From assembly GCA_029449245.1 (NCBI GenBank), contig JANATF010000009.1, forward strand, positions 310,001-374,000: a stretch of 64,000 nucleotides of DNA. Direction: 5' to 3'. The translations under genes and the position numbers were made by a program. The stretch comes from Mortierella alpina. Its lineage: Eukaryota > Mortierellomycota > Mortierellomycetes > Mortierellales > Mortierellaceae. Of the stretch, positions 49,740 through 61,854 are shown piece after piece. A model generated the notes under the pieces. The model saw only the letters and a program-made list of their open reading frames with translations, did no database searches and was not told where the DNA came from. Position 1 is the first letter of the stretch. Each line of letters opens with the position of its first letter.

Positions 49740-52700
49740 CTACAGAGACATGGGCGTTGCGCCCTTTCCTCCACCGACAGACACTGCCTGGGGTCGCTCT
49801 GGTATCCGGATAGGTGCCATGGAGGAAGATGAAGTGGGGGTTGAGGTCGAAAGTCCATGAACATTTTGATTATAGCCAGTTGGGATGGGGCTCTGCTGAC
49901 GCTGTACAATAACGGGTACTGAATGCTCCTTCACGATACCGTTGGAGATTGTTCCTGATGGATGATGAAAACTAGGCGTTGCCGCGTTGCCTGCATGAAC
50001 AGCTCCTTCCTCTTGTTGTCCTGTAGCATGGTCATCGTGACCCCCATTGGTTTGTCCTTGACTTTGATTGGAATCGGGGTTGTCATGATAGAGGTCACCC
50101 ATAGAACGCGATTTCTTGACTTTGGCCTTGACCAGATTCTCACACCGCTTCAAGATGTCCTTTGACGACAAGTCCGTGGATGATTCCACCAAATCCTGGT
50201 TGCTCAGGATCAATGACAGGTCCGCAGGCACCTATATTGTTGACAGAATCAACGGTCAAACTAAGCACCGAACTTTGAAATCTTTGGACACATGAAAAAT
50301 ACAAGTGTATTTGAATGCTTACCACACAAAAATCGTCCTGGTATTCCAGCAAACCCATGACAGCTTCGATCGCCAGAAAACTCTCATCCTTGATAGGATC
50401 CTTGGATTTGGAGTAGAGAACATTGGGTGTGATGACAGTTGCGAGATTGTGAAGATCCATCTTGCTGCCTGTTTCTTCGTCTATATGCGAAAATGAGGCG
50501 ACCCAGCGCAAGAAAAGGCAGATGGCTTCCATACTGTCGCGGTTCGCTTTGGGCAGGAGGCAGCATGTCAAATGCAGGATCATTTTCCTGATCGCCTCAT
50601 CCTCCATTTCTACAAGTGAATGGCGCCCTGCATATTAGAAATAAATCCAACCGCATGTGTATTGCAAATGTCCATAGTCTGCATCAAGAATGGGTTTGAC
50701 CAACACTTACTTTGAGAAACGACAAAGAGGCGGTGCAACTTGAAGGTCAGAATAGGATCCGGCAGCTCGCGCAAAAACTTTTTCAGTAGCGCCGCAACCT
50801 GAACGGGGTTGTCGTCTGTCAAATTAACCGAGGATGGGTCCTTGTCGATCGCCTCGCTCAGCTCCTTCAATCGGCGAATGTTACCGTTCTTGCGGAAAAT
50901 TCCTTCCACGGACATGTCCATAGTCCGCATGGCCGAGATGCTATCGTCGACAAAACTGGGTATCCGAATCCGACCAGGTCCTGCCCCCAATGCCGAGTCC
51001 ACTCCATTGCGTTCCACCAAAACCTCGAGAGGCACGCCAAAAGTCCCTTCAACTAACAGAGATGACGTTAAACGCATGAGGCTATTAGTGTAACAAGTTC
51101 CACATCGGTGTGCCGTGACAGTAGCGACCTTAGAGTGTCCTGCTCACCTTTTGGTTTCTTCTTGTCGGTTTTGAGGCCTTTGACAAACCTTCCCCAAAGT
51201 GTCTGCTTGCGCTGTCCAATCAAGTCCAGAAGTTCCTCCAACGTGAAGTACTCTGAAACCACAGGCGCGAGGGTTAAAACGGCCAGATGCTTCACAATGA
51301 ATAGCTCCAGGGCCGAGAGCTCATTCAAGTACTGTCTCTTTGGATGACGGGAGGCGCTAACGCTGCCAGAATTGGGGAGATGTTGTGAGCCCTGCAGAGA
51401 GGCGTGGCCTGAGCGCGCTTTGAGCGACGCCGTGGGCGATCTCGTGGTGGTTGTGCTGATTCGAAGGCGCTCTGTCAGGTCCGAGAGCGTAGCTGGTGCA
51501 TCCAAGTTGTGTCCATCCATGTTGGCTTGGTCCTCCTCGTCAGTCAATAACTCTGATTCGTCAATGATCTCAAACTCCAGCATCGAAACCTCGCCCTCCA
51601 CAGGACCTTTTACGCCGTCATCATCCATGACCTCCTCGTCCATGTCGACACCACCCGTAGGTGGCCGCCTTCGCTGATGCTCAATCACTGTCTGCCTTCG
51701 AGGGAAGCGTGCAGAGTTAGAGAGCTTCCGGTCCAAATGCGTCGACTGGACGCGCTTAATGTCTCCCAGATTAATAGTCTCGTACAACCGATTGTCATCG
51801 GAAGAATACGACTTTGAACGCGAATCTTTCCTTACAACCCCCTGAAGCATTGAAGGACTGGTGGGGGAAGTTGTAAGGTTCCGTCCTCGTTGCTCCGCAG
51901 CATCCTCCATCGCCTCATCCCCTAAAAAAAATAGATGCGACGTTAGGTCCTTCAGTTAGTCAATCATGGAATATAAGGCCGAACACTGTAGCTTCGCCAT
52001 TTACCTTTGAGGTGTAGAAGGTTCTCTAGACGAATTAGTGCCACACGAAGCAGGAAAGTGTACTGCTCGAGTTTTGTAACGTGTGAGAATCCCGCCTGCG
52101 ATTCTGGTGTCTTGCACTGGTGACAAAGCACTAATACTCGGTCCGAGTTAAATGATGAATCATAATAGACAGGGGCCAAAGGCTTGGCGCAATTCGAGCA
52201 GATCAGACACTTGGGATGCCAGCGATGGTGATGGTCAAAGGTGAAGCATTCGTCCTCGATCGTGATGCGACATGAAAGGCAAAGGTCCGACGTCACATCG
52301 GCGTCCATGGTACCCTTTCCGTGCAAGTCCTGGAGACACTTGTCCTTGTTGGCGAGTTCCATTAGCTTGTTGAGGAACCGCGCGATGGCTGTCTTTGATT
52401 GGTATTGGCGCTCCAGCTTGAGTGCACAAGTCAAGGCGATGCGGATCAGGATTTTCAAATAGTGCGCTAGTCCTGTTACGAGCGAGAGCAGCTCCTGTGT
52501 CATGCCAAGTCGACGCACGCCGCTCTCCTGTGTATGTGATAAGAGAGAGAAAAAGTTGACAATCTTCTTGCACAGCATCTTGGCTTCGCGCCCGTGTGCC
52601 AGATCTATCACAAGCAGAGAGGAGAGCGCCCCAGAGGAAGCACATATACACATATACACATCAGTATTGCTATTTTTATAAAGAAAAGGCTGCGGCGAGC

Positions 52701-54201
52701 CGGCATTCTTGATCCCGGTGATAATATGTGTTTAAATTTAGAAGTCATCAACTTACCATTCTGGTCACCGACCTCCTTCATTTGAGCCTCCAGATCGTCG
52801 ATGGCGCAGAACAGGATTTCGACATGCAGGATGAACTTTTCTGCCATCTGCACACCGTCGTAATATGCGCCATTGGATACGTGGAGCAACATCTCAGAGA
52901 TGCATCCCGCCGAGGATTCCTCAAACGCCGATAGCACTGTCCAGATTTGGTATACTTTCTCTTCCATTTGCTGCTGTGCGCGTTTGAGTTCCTCGGGCGT
53001 CCTCTGCTCCATGCTCGCCCGCGCCGAAATCACCTCTGGGGAAATAGGGCCGTTTTCCTCCTGCGAGTCGATGCGCGCCTGCTCTTCCTCGGTATGTGGC
53101 GTAAAGGATAATTTGACGTTCCAAAACTATAATTTCAGGTGTGCGACGCGAGAATGGTAGGACATGTCAGCTGTGGCTGTCAAGTGCGGGGCACACATGT
53201 AATTTTGAGCGCCAAGAACCGAAAAAGAAGAAACGGAGAGCAAAACGTAGTGGAGAGAGAGGGCTGTGCAATCCCAACTCTCTCCAAAAATGAACTCTGT
53301 CCGGGTACCAATCCAAAAGGCGGCGAAAATCAAGGCTGCTTCTCACAAATAATGGATTCCACAAGGAAACGCTTGCAAGTGGCATACCTTGTGGATCATG
53401 TAGCACTCTGGGTGCCAGTGCTCATCCTGACTGTTGCGGTTGATCTCGACAAATTGCTTTAGAATCGCGGTCCTGCATCCAGCACACTTGACCGCATAAC
53501 ACAGCGAGTAATGGTAGTGGCAAAAGACCTTGCCGTCGTGCTCATAATACGAGTCCTGAGGGCCAAATACTGTCGGACACACGGAGCAAGTGAAGTGCTC
53601 GATGTGGTACTTGTTGTCGAGCGCCGTGATATAGCTTCCACGTAGAGCTTCGCCACATGCATTACACACCAAGTTCAGACGCCGAAAGTAGTCTCGTTCA
53701 CAGAGCGGATGCTGCTTGCCGTCTGCCTCGGTGATAGGAAAGAACTTTGAGGCAACAATTTGTTCGCAATCCTAGACGAATATCATATGCACTATTAGGG
53801 CTGCGACTCTGCATTGAGAACAAGAACTCGACTTGGCGTTGGTTATTTTTTTTCCTTCTTACGAGACATTTGAAGCAATCAAGGTGGAATGTGGCACCTA
53901 ATGCACGGACAAACGACCCCTGCATCTGCAGCTCACATTTGCCGCACTTTTGAACTGCAGGGGCCAGCTCGGGTAGAGGTGGCGATGAGGACGTCTGGAT
54001 GGGCTGGCTCTGCAGGCGAGGCTGGTTCGTCTGCTGAGGATATGATTCTGATGCCAGGTCCCGCGAAGATCCCTGATGCTGCTGTGGCTGTGGCTGCTCC
54101 TGTGCATTAGACGGTGTCGCTGGTGGTGGTAGTGATGGTGCAGAAGGCGGCGCTGCAGGAGCACTGGACTCTGGCTGATCCTGGGGCAGCTGATGAGGCA
54201 T
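49740..54201 (-). CDS. LRG1: LIM-domain Rho GTPase-activating protein, Lrg1 type
   Basis: Lrg1-type proteins switch off Rho1 and thereby control glucan synthesis and polarised growth. Around eight to ten exons encode about 1200 residues. The start at 54201 opens a Pro/Gln/Ser-rich leader. Two LIM domains follow (CGKCELQMQGSF with HLDCFKC; CNACGEALRGSY with HFTCSVC and CAGC). A helical region (EELKRAQQQMEEKVYQIW, then MAEKFILHVEILFCAIDDLE) precedes a third LIM domain (CLSCRITIEDECFTFDHHH, CLICSNCAKPL, CHQC). Next is an acidic and Ser-rich linker, a segment ending with LWGRFVKGLKTDKKK, and the RhoGAP domain. The RhoGAP domain has the arginine finger in VEGIFRKNGN, plus FLRELPDPILT and NLATVITPNVLY. 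The tail is low-complexity. All splices tested keep the frame. Confidence 0.94.
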
Positions 54202-55873
54202 GGTGTCGTGTAGAGATGGCTGTGCTGACAACTGGAGCAGAGTCTAATCTGCCGCCACTTTTGGATGATTATCAGGTGCCTGCTGAGGAGGACGGATGGG
54301 AGGCTGCAGGCAAGGAAAAGGATGGCACAAGCTAGGACGCAATCAAATAAAAAACAAGGATGGCACAGCGAGGTGGTGGAGAGGATGGGCAGGAGTGTGG
54401 GGCAAGGGCACAACAAGGCTTGAGGCTGGAGACAAAGCAAGGGCAAGCAGCAGGCGGCAGGCCGGACTGGGCAGCAGAGCAGGCCTGGGCAGGGCAGGAA
54501 TGGCAGGACCGGGCAAGGCAGGAATGGGGGACAGGGCGGAGCAGGGCAGAGCAGGGCGGAGCAGGTGGGCGGATGGAGGCGAGGGGCGAGAGACGGGCCG
54601 AGAAGAGTGGAGGCGGACGAGTGTCGAGCGGGGTGGAGTGGAGTGGAGCGGGAAAAGGAGAACGAAGAGAAGAAGAGACAATAAAAGGAAAGGGCGTGAG
54701 AGAGCGGGTTGGTGGGAGTGAGCAGAGCGAGAGACGCTGGCAGAGTCTAAAGAAAAACGATGTTCCTGGGTGGGTGGACAAACCAGCTGTGAAAAAGATC
54801 AAAGGACCGATAAAAATAGTCGGCAGCAAGCTGGCTCTGTCCCCCACCCCCACCTCCTCCTCCTCCTCCTCCTCCTCCTCCTCCTCCTTCTCTCCTTCTC
54901 CTTCTGCGTGCTCTCTCTCTCTCTCTGTCGCTGTCGGTCTCTCTGGTCTGTGGGTCTCCACACTGCACATTCATCGCCATCCGGCCCTGCCCATCCCAGC
55001 CATGCACGTCTCATTGTCGGAAAAAGGGAGGCGGCGCGTGGACGACGTCTTATATATTGCTCTCTGCGCCTGCACCTGAGCACGGTAGTCCACGCGGACA
55101 GCGCAGAAGGGCACGCGCCCACCGTTCTCCACAAACTGGCACATGTCAGTACTTCTTGGCCCTCTTGGCTCTCCTGGGACAACCACTGCCAAAGTGGACT
55201 CGGTGCTGCATCCGTGGTAAGTCGTTTTGCTCTGGGGAGGGTGCTGCACAGGCAATCAAACAACTGCAAGGGTCCAGCTGCGAGAAGGCACCCTGGGTCC
55301 CTCGTAGGGCTGTGCCACGCATAAATATGTCCACATTCCTTGCGCGCGCCGCTTCTTTATTACCCACACGCACAAGACACTGTATCACTGTACACCCGCG
55401 AAATAAACTTCGCAGCCTTTCCCGGGAATACTGCTCAAATGCAGCGGAGCGACTTTGCCCAACCTGCGCAGAGTCTAAGCCTTGGCTCAGCGTCTCTATC
55501 TATATATGGCGCAACAAGAGACCGCTGGAGCGACTTTTCTTTCTTCGCGTCATGAACCTATGGGTATGTCTTGGTCAAGACGAGGGCACTTTTCTGGCTC
55601 TCGTTTTTTTCTGCTGTGTTTCATGCGCTTCCGGTGTCACAGATTTTTCTGCCTGCACGCCACCACAACGAGGCCGACGGTTTCTCTTTCGTACGAGCAC
55701 CTCTTTGCACGCATGCATCCCTCTGCTCTTGCTGGCCATCCCCCGACCTGTGTCTCTTCCTCCTTCCTCGTCACTCTCGTCTCCTCTTGCTGTCTTTGTG
55801 AATGACCTTGCAGAGCATGGCTGTCTGCTAGAACAGGTACGTACGGTGGCGTGGCGGTGGTCCGCGAGCGTCC
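54202..55873. promoter_or_regulatory. Divergent region between LRG1 and the FAM72-domain gene
   Basis: This 1.7 kb region contains strongly purine- or pyrimidine-skewed sequence and a TCC/CTC trinucleotide repeat at about 54853-54888. The frames open through it on both strands are low-complexity. Both flanking genes start here. I see no additional gene with family character. Confidence 0.5.
54853..54888. repeat. TCC trinucleotide microsatellite
   Basis: About twelve tandem TCC units lie in the divergent promoter between LRG1 and the FAM72-domain gene. The repeat keeps frames open on both strands and so creates spurious long frames. Confidence 0.85.
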
Positions 55874-58523
55874 ATGAAGTTTCATCCTAATGCTCAGATC
55901 CCGGGCCAACCTAGATCTCTTGCGCTTCAAACAAACATGCCAGGCAGCCATCCTTCCGGCTCACCACTGGGTGCATCCAGCAGCGCCACAGTCGCAGAGC
56001 AAAGCGCTCACCGGCAACAGCACCAAGACCCTAACACCCACCACCAACATCCCCCGACTGTCACATACGACAGTGTGTTGCCCGTGCCCACATCCGCTCG
56101 CTCGGGCTTTGACTTGAACAACGCCCAGTATAATACAACCTCAAGCACTCCTACCCTCCCCGTTAATCCTAATCGTAATCAAAATCACAACGTCCGGCAC
56201 ACACAGCATGAAATCGACTTGGTGGCCCAGTTCTCAGAGTTTGTTCGCTCAACACGCAGGAATGCATCCAGCGACCATCCAGTAATCGAGTCCTACGTCG
56301 ACAATGAGGACTACCATTCTCTCCTCGCCGCAGTATCCAACATACACATGTCGCGGGCCGGTACTCGTACGACGAGTCAAGTTGACCATGGACAAGAGGC
56401 TATTGCCGGAACCAGAGCAGCCATGCGCAGCCCATATCCCTCTCGAGAAAACCATGTCGGACTAGACGACGGCATGTCTGGAATGGATGAGGACAGTGAA
56501 GATGGTTACATGGACCATTCAGACAGCACAATAGAAGATCTGTACGACCTTCAACACATCATGGTCCATAACCAGCGAGAGTTTGAAGACCAGATGCGCC
56601 GTGCTCGTGCAGATTACGACCGTCACCAAAACACCGAGAGAGATGCCATGGACGACATTCAAGACGTGGCAAGTCGACCTACTGAATCGTCACTCGAGTT
56701 ACCTTCAGGCGCCTCATCTTCGACAGCCACCACCGTTGAAGCCCATCGCAACTCTGCCGAGCACTATATGGGTTCTACCGTCCAACCCAGACCAAGCATT
56801 TCATCATCTTACTTTTCGCCCACTACTGAATCTACCATTGTATTGTCTTCGCCACCTCCCGGTCGAGCCTTGAGCATTCCGAGTCGCAATCCTACCACCA
56901 TCACAGTAGGCACAAACACAGCCGCGGAGCGCCTTGGTAATGGGCCGTACCGACCTTTCGTTACTGGGACGGAAATTTCGATACTGCAACAGCAGCAACC
57001 ACTCCAACGACCTGTCTGGCATCACAACTCTATGTCGACGAATGCTCTCGATCTCACGAGTGACCAACTGAACAATCAAGGAGGTCGTGTCCTCGAGGGC
57101 GAGAGTGCAGCAGGGCATTGGTCGACCTATGGATCTGTGGTACAGGCGAATCGGTCGTTTGAACAATATCGCTTCCAGTACTATCGCCAGCAACAACAGC
57201 AGCAACAGACTGAGGCAGGCTATCATCATCGTCAATCCATGGAGGACATTTCGTTCGATGGCTCGACAACCTTCCATCATGGAGCAGCCGGCGCAAGTCC
57301 TCGGTCCCGCCCAATGCCCTCGCAATCCTACGCGCACCCTTACTGGAGCCAATATTACACACCACACCCGCGTCAATTCCCAGTAAGTGGCGGATCGCTA
57401 GTGAGAAGCAACATCCCGATCCCTTCGCGCTACCTAAGCTCTCAGCCGTTCTCTTCTCCGCATCACACCTCAACTCTGTCGTATTCGCCCTCGCACGTGG
57501 TACGCCCTCAGAACATTATGACAGGGCAGGGTTACAACCCAGAGCACCACGGACCGGCCAGCAGTATGGAGTACGAGCCTTCAGGGGTTCCCAGGCGGCG
57601 TGCTTTCAATGGCCCTTCTCAGTCTTATTCGGCTACCGTGGAACGAGCCGAGGCAGGCGGTTGGGATCATCCTTCCCACTCGTCAGTCTCGGATCAAGCT
57701 CCTTCTTGGCAGGATGGGGCACCAGATTTTCGCGGTCGCCATCACATCGGGCTAAAGGAAGTCGTCAGGATGGCCTGTCGGTTTTGTGAATCCATTATCT
57801 GCGAGCGCGGAATGAAAGTATGTGGCAAACATGGAGTCTCTTGACACCGTGGTGCCAAGCTGGTTTATCTAACGCTTTCGGACATACTATCCCTCGATAG
57901 GCTCAGCTATTGGCAGATCAGAGCGTGGCCCTTCTGTCTACAGATGATGCCCCCGAATCGTGAGTGCGCCATGCGCTTCATTTTTCTTTTTGACTGGAGA
58001 GGGGAGGGGCATCATTCCAAACACCATTCCAACACACTGACCGACTTTTGGCCTCCATTCCAAAAATAATACGACATAGAGTGCAGCTTGTAGGAACAGA
58101 CTACAGACCGACCAACTGCTATTGTAAGATCCGCGATACAGCGTGTCTTGTCTGGTAAGTTATAACGTCGTGGAGCTGGAGCTTGAATGCCTTTCGCTGA
58201 ACGTTAACGCAGTGTACACTGAATCTAAATCCCGTTGACGTTATGTTAGCGGTAACGCGATTGGTTACCACATCACCCAGCCTTGTGAAAAGTGCTTGAA
58301 TGCCGAAAACAATGGCCACCTCTGGCTCTTCCACCCGGAGTACATAATGAGTTGTCCACGATTGGATCCTGGGTGTTCGAGACCCCTCCGATGGAGAGAG
58401 CTTCCTGAACCAGACCAGGATTATGAAGCCTTGAGCCTCGGAAAGGTGCCGCAAGGAGGCCCTGGCGGAAGGCTTGTCATTGGAGGAATGGTTCGTCGAG
58501 GTTATGAAAGTGTTTGTAGATAG
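55874..58523 (+). CDS. Long disordered protein with C-terminal FAM72 domain
   Basis: Four exons encode about 780 residues. The first exon gives about 640 residues rich in Ser, His, Gln and Pro, with a poly-Gln run near 57186, and no folded domain that I recognise. The C-terminal 130 residues match the FAM72 family: ACRFCESIICERGMKAQLLA, LLSTDDAPES, YCKIRDTACLVCGNAIGYH, PCEKCLNAENNGHLWLFHPE. The CxxC pairs that can bind zinc are intact. Human FAM72A, about 149 residues, binds and promotes loss of the uracil glycosylase UNG2. A similar role in uracil repair is possible but unproven for fungi. Splice sites at the GMK/AQLL, PES/VQL and LVC/GNAI junctions all keep frame. The ATG at 55874 is the first in this frame; an untranslated upstream exon is possible. 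Confidence 0.88.
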
Positions 58524-58656
58524 AAATGAACTGCTGAAGCTAGCAGCCGCACAGGAGAATGGGAAATCAAATCTCTTATAATAAACTGAGCTATGATTTC
58601 ACCAGGTTCACCCCCATCGATTGAAGTGCTCGAGAATTGCGCGATGCGCTGAGTGT

Positions 58657-58700
58657 GAAGGTAAACGGTAAACGACTGTGAAGGTAAACGGTAAACGACC
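58657..58700. repeat. 22-bp direct tandem repeat, two copies
   Basis: GAAGGTAAACGGTAAACGAC occurs twice in immediate succession. The unit itself contains GGTAAACGGTAAACG, so there is a nested repeat. Confidence 0.8.
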
Positions 58701-58723
58701 GCGTTCTTAAAAAAAAGGCTGGA

Positions 58724-58747
58724 CGCGTAAATCACGCGATTTACGCG
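58724..58747. repeat. Perfect 10-bp inverted repeat
   Basis: CGCGTAAATC and GATTTACGCG are exact reverse complements separated by ACGC. The left arm overlaps an ACGCGT (MluI box) at 58723-58728. The palindrome lies 96 bases before the tRNA gene. Confidence 0.8.
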
Positions 58748-58843
58748 AGATGTGGCTTTTTTGGTGGCTTTTTTGGTGGCTTTTGTGGCTTGTTCGTGCC
58801 ATACTATGTGGCAAGAAAATTCTAACTCAGACCTCTGACTTTG

Positions 58844-58940
58844 TTCCCTGTGGCCAAGTTGGTTTTAAGGCGCCGTGCTTATATTTTCACAATATACCAA
58901 AGACACGCGGAGATCCCGAGTTCGATCCTCGGCAGGGAAA
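58844..58940 (+). tRNA. tRNA-Ile (anticodon UAU) with a 21-base intron
   Basis: A full cloverleaf can be drawn. The acceptor stem is TTCCCTG with CAGGGAA and discriminator A. The D stem is GCC/GGC with the GG pair in the loop, and the anticodon stem is CCGTG/CGCGG. A five-base variable loop is followed by the T arm CCGAG TTCGATC CTCGG. The anticodon loop reads C-T-TAT-A, then a 21-base intron (58884-58904), then A, which is the canonical intron place after position 37. Intron bases AATATA can pair with the anticodon, as usual. The internal B box is GTTCGATCC at 58920-58928, and a T run about 25 bases downstream can end Pol III transcription. Anticodon UAU reads AUA, and this tRNA is often intron-bearing in fungi. 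Confidence 0.88.
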
Positions 58941-59105
58941 ACGTTTTGCACCTTGCAAAATGGATTTTTTGTTCGTGGCCCATTCTCGTTTTTTTCCCTC
59001 CATTCGTACGTCTTTTACCTTTTGCTCTGTTGCTCTGTCGCTCTCTGTATCGTTCTCACTAGCACGCACCCTGCTGGAAGGATTCCCAGAGAGTTGCCCA
59101 TCCCG

Positions 59106-61854
59106 ATGGAGTGCGGAAATCCACAATACCTTGAATGGATAGGCGAGTGGATGGAGCACGCGCGCGAGAACAACAATCGCTCCTACTACATTTATCGCAA
59201 GGTAATCCCGCTGGCAAACTCCTGCAAGAGCAGGTTGAGGAATGTATGACTAGTACTGCACCTTGAGGCTAAACGGTGTTGTTGTGTTTGTAGGCTTATG
59301 AATCCATGGCGAAGTACCCCACACGCTTTAACCATCCGATGGAAGCGATGTGTCTGGCAGGGATCGGCGAAAAGCTTGTGGGCATGTTGGAGAAAAAGTT
59401 GGCGGTATACTGCAAGGAAAACGATCTGCCAATGCCAGGTGCGCTTCACCATCGTAGAAAGCAACACTGCCATGTTAATAGACGCTCTTCCCTCTTCAGC
59501 AAGTGAATTCTAATGTTCATGTTCACCTCACCTTTGTAGCTTTCAAAAAGCGGAAGCCAGCCAAAATTGGCGCGGCCGAGGACGAAGAGGAACCAAAGCC
59601 AAAGAAACCGCGACAAAAAAGCAAGCCCTATGTTCCGACATACAGATCAGGACCTTACGCCATCCTCCTTGCGCTACTGGACGCCAAGGCGACAAACGGC
59701 GAAGACTGCCTTACAAAACACCAGATCACCACCCAGGGCCAAATCTACTGCGACGCATCCCTCACGAATCCAGAGCATGGCAAATTCTACACGGCATGGA
59801 ACTCGATGAAGACTCTACTGGGCAAAAATCTGGTCTACCAGTCCGGCCACAAGTACTATCTGACCGATGAAGGCACCACCATCGCAGCGACGATGAAAGA
59901 AGCTGATCCAACAGCGGCAGCGTCTGCAGACCGCGATGAACCTGAAGAGGACGCTCGCACATCAACATCTCCGAGGCGACCGAGAGCGAACAACACACTG
60001 GCTAGGTCTCAAACGTCGACAACGTCCCACGGAGATCGTCGATCAAGTATCGCTTCCAGCTCAAAAGCAACACCTCGCAATTCGATCACTTCTGTAGATG
60101 CGCAACGGTCATTATCTCATCGCGACAGTCTCGACACCTACGATGAGGACGCCTATGATGCACTGGACTATCCTCAGGAAAACTGGAGGCTATCGGAAGC
60201 GCACACGACTGCTCAAAAGCACAATTCATTGTCATCCTCAGTCATATCATCTCGATCGTCTCCTGCTATATCAACTTCATACTCGTCCGTCTCGGCGGGT
60301 TCGATTCTATCAAACACCAAACAAGGCGGCAAGGACGAACCTCTTACTATCTTTGGCGTCTCGGACGATGATTCCATTGAGGCTCAGACTCTTAGTCGGT
60401 CAGATCTTTATTGCGGGAGATCAAAGGCATTATCAACATCAACCAGAGTCGAGACAAGTGGCGAGACGTCCTCATATTCCAGACAGCACGTATCAGCAAT
60501 TCGACCGCGTCTACCTTTACCCGGGGTTGGAGCGGCATCTTATAGCGGTACGACAACGGAAAAGCTGACATCCAGTTTGCCGCGACATGCATCGGCGACA
60601 TCTTTAAGGGACTCGGCATATGCCCCTTCCAACAGCCTTGTTGGATATGCGGAAGGATCGCTCTCGAAGCCCAAGCACAATCCATTCATGCACCTGTCAG
60701 AATCAACAATTGCAAGATCAACAAGCGCCAGTGGCGTTGCGGCACTCAACATTGAGAACCTCGCAAAATTCCAGCCTATTATCTTTCTTCCAGGAACCTT
60801 TGATATCTGTCTTGTGCTGGATATCCGTGAAGTACGAACCAAGACAGACCGCGACTACATTGGACAGAAGCTGAAAGAAAGAGGCATCAACGTCAGCAAG
60901 CGTGTTTTGGAAGTAGGAGATATTCTCTGGGTTGCTCGGCTGAAAGACCCTAGCCCTTCAGGGCCAGATGAGATTGTCTTGGACTATATCGTGGAGCGCA
61001 AGCGTATGGATGATCTGGTCTTCAGCATCAAAGATGGTCGCTTCAACGAGCAGAAGGTAAAGGATCAGACTAAAGCGCTAGCCCGTCACTTGTCACAACG
61101 GACAAGAAGGATTTTAACCTGACCGCATCTACTATAGTTCCGATTGAAGCGATCAGGGATAGGAAACCCTATATACCTCGTCGAGACCTTCAAAGTAGGG
61201 GAGACTTATGATATTGGCGCAGATGCCATTCGAACCGCAATGGTGAAGACGCAGGTGCAGGACGGATTCTTCCTTAAACGGACTGATCACACTGACCAGA
61301 CGATCGATTACCTCGTAAGTCTCACGGGTGCCCTGAAGCGACTCTATGAGGTAACTATGATCTTCATGAAAGACGCGCGGCATGCTTGCATTTATAATCT
61401 GTTCAAGTCATTGACACCTTCGATATCTGCGTATGGCATGTTGTCATAGTCCGAAACACTCTATGCCATCCCAGATAACGTTGTGCACCGATCAAACTAT
61501 CTGGAACTCCAAGACCATTTGATGGAGAAGTTTCCTGACCGGACCTACCTGACGAGCTACCAAGCGTTTGGATCGCTCAACGGAAAGTCTGACACGTTGG
61601 CTGTTCGGGATACGTTTGTGAAGATGCTCATGTCCATCCGCGGTGTCAGCAGTGAGAAAGCTGTGCAGCTTGCAAGAGTCTACGGGACACCCCGGGCCAT
61701 GTTCTCAGCATTGGACGGAGCAGAGGATGGCAGAGGCAAAGCCAAGAGGAAGCACGTCCTAGCTCAAACCGGGTCTGCTGTAAGCAGGAAGAATATTAGC
61801 GAAGGGCTAAGTGCTAGAATTGCAGAGATTTGGTACGCCGATGATTACCCATAG
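59106..61854 (+). CDS. MUS81: MUS81 structure-specific DNA endonuclease catalytic subunit
   Basis: Mus81 with Eme1/Mms4 cuts branched DNA at stalled forks and recombination intermediates. Five exons encode about 790 residues, longer than many homologues because of a Ser-rich insert between about residues 200 and 400. The N-terminus CGNPQYLEWIGEW with YRKAYESMAKYP is the usual helix-hairpin-helix region, ending in AMCLAGIGEKLV. A winged-helix section follows (TYRSGPYAILLALLDA, TAWNSMKTLLGKNLVY). The nuclease domain has LVLDIREVRT, the metal motif VERKRMDDL, and SIKDGRFNEQKFRLKRSG with LVET. The C-terminal HhH2 region includes LMSIRGVSSEKAVQLARVYG. Introns at about 61057-61138 and 61351-61449 were placed by the conserved KFRLKRSG joint and by frame. 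The start lies only 165 bases after the tRNA gene. Confidence 0.95.

Larger units (their letters stand above)
58524..58843. other. Repeat-bearing gap before the tRNA gene
   Basis: The 320 bases contain a direct tandem duplication of about 22 bases (58657-58700, unit with GGTAAACGGTAAACGAC), a perfect 10-bp inverted repeat (58724-58747), and a GGTGGCTTTTTT-type repeat near 58751-58790. No protein gene is seen. Confidence 0.6.

Noticed and set aside
54332-55079. Open frames of more than 200 codons on both strands in the LRG1/FAM72 gap
   Set aside because: They run through TCC and GA-rich simple sequence that lacks stops, and show no domain features.
55057-55890. Open frame of 277 codons upstream of the FAM72-domain gene
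   Set aside because: It overlaps the FAM72 start in another frame, has no family motif and an odd Cys/Arg/Ser composition. It most likely stays open by chance in the leader region.
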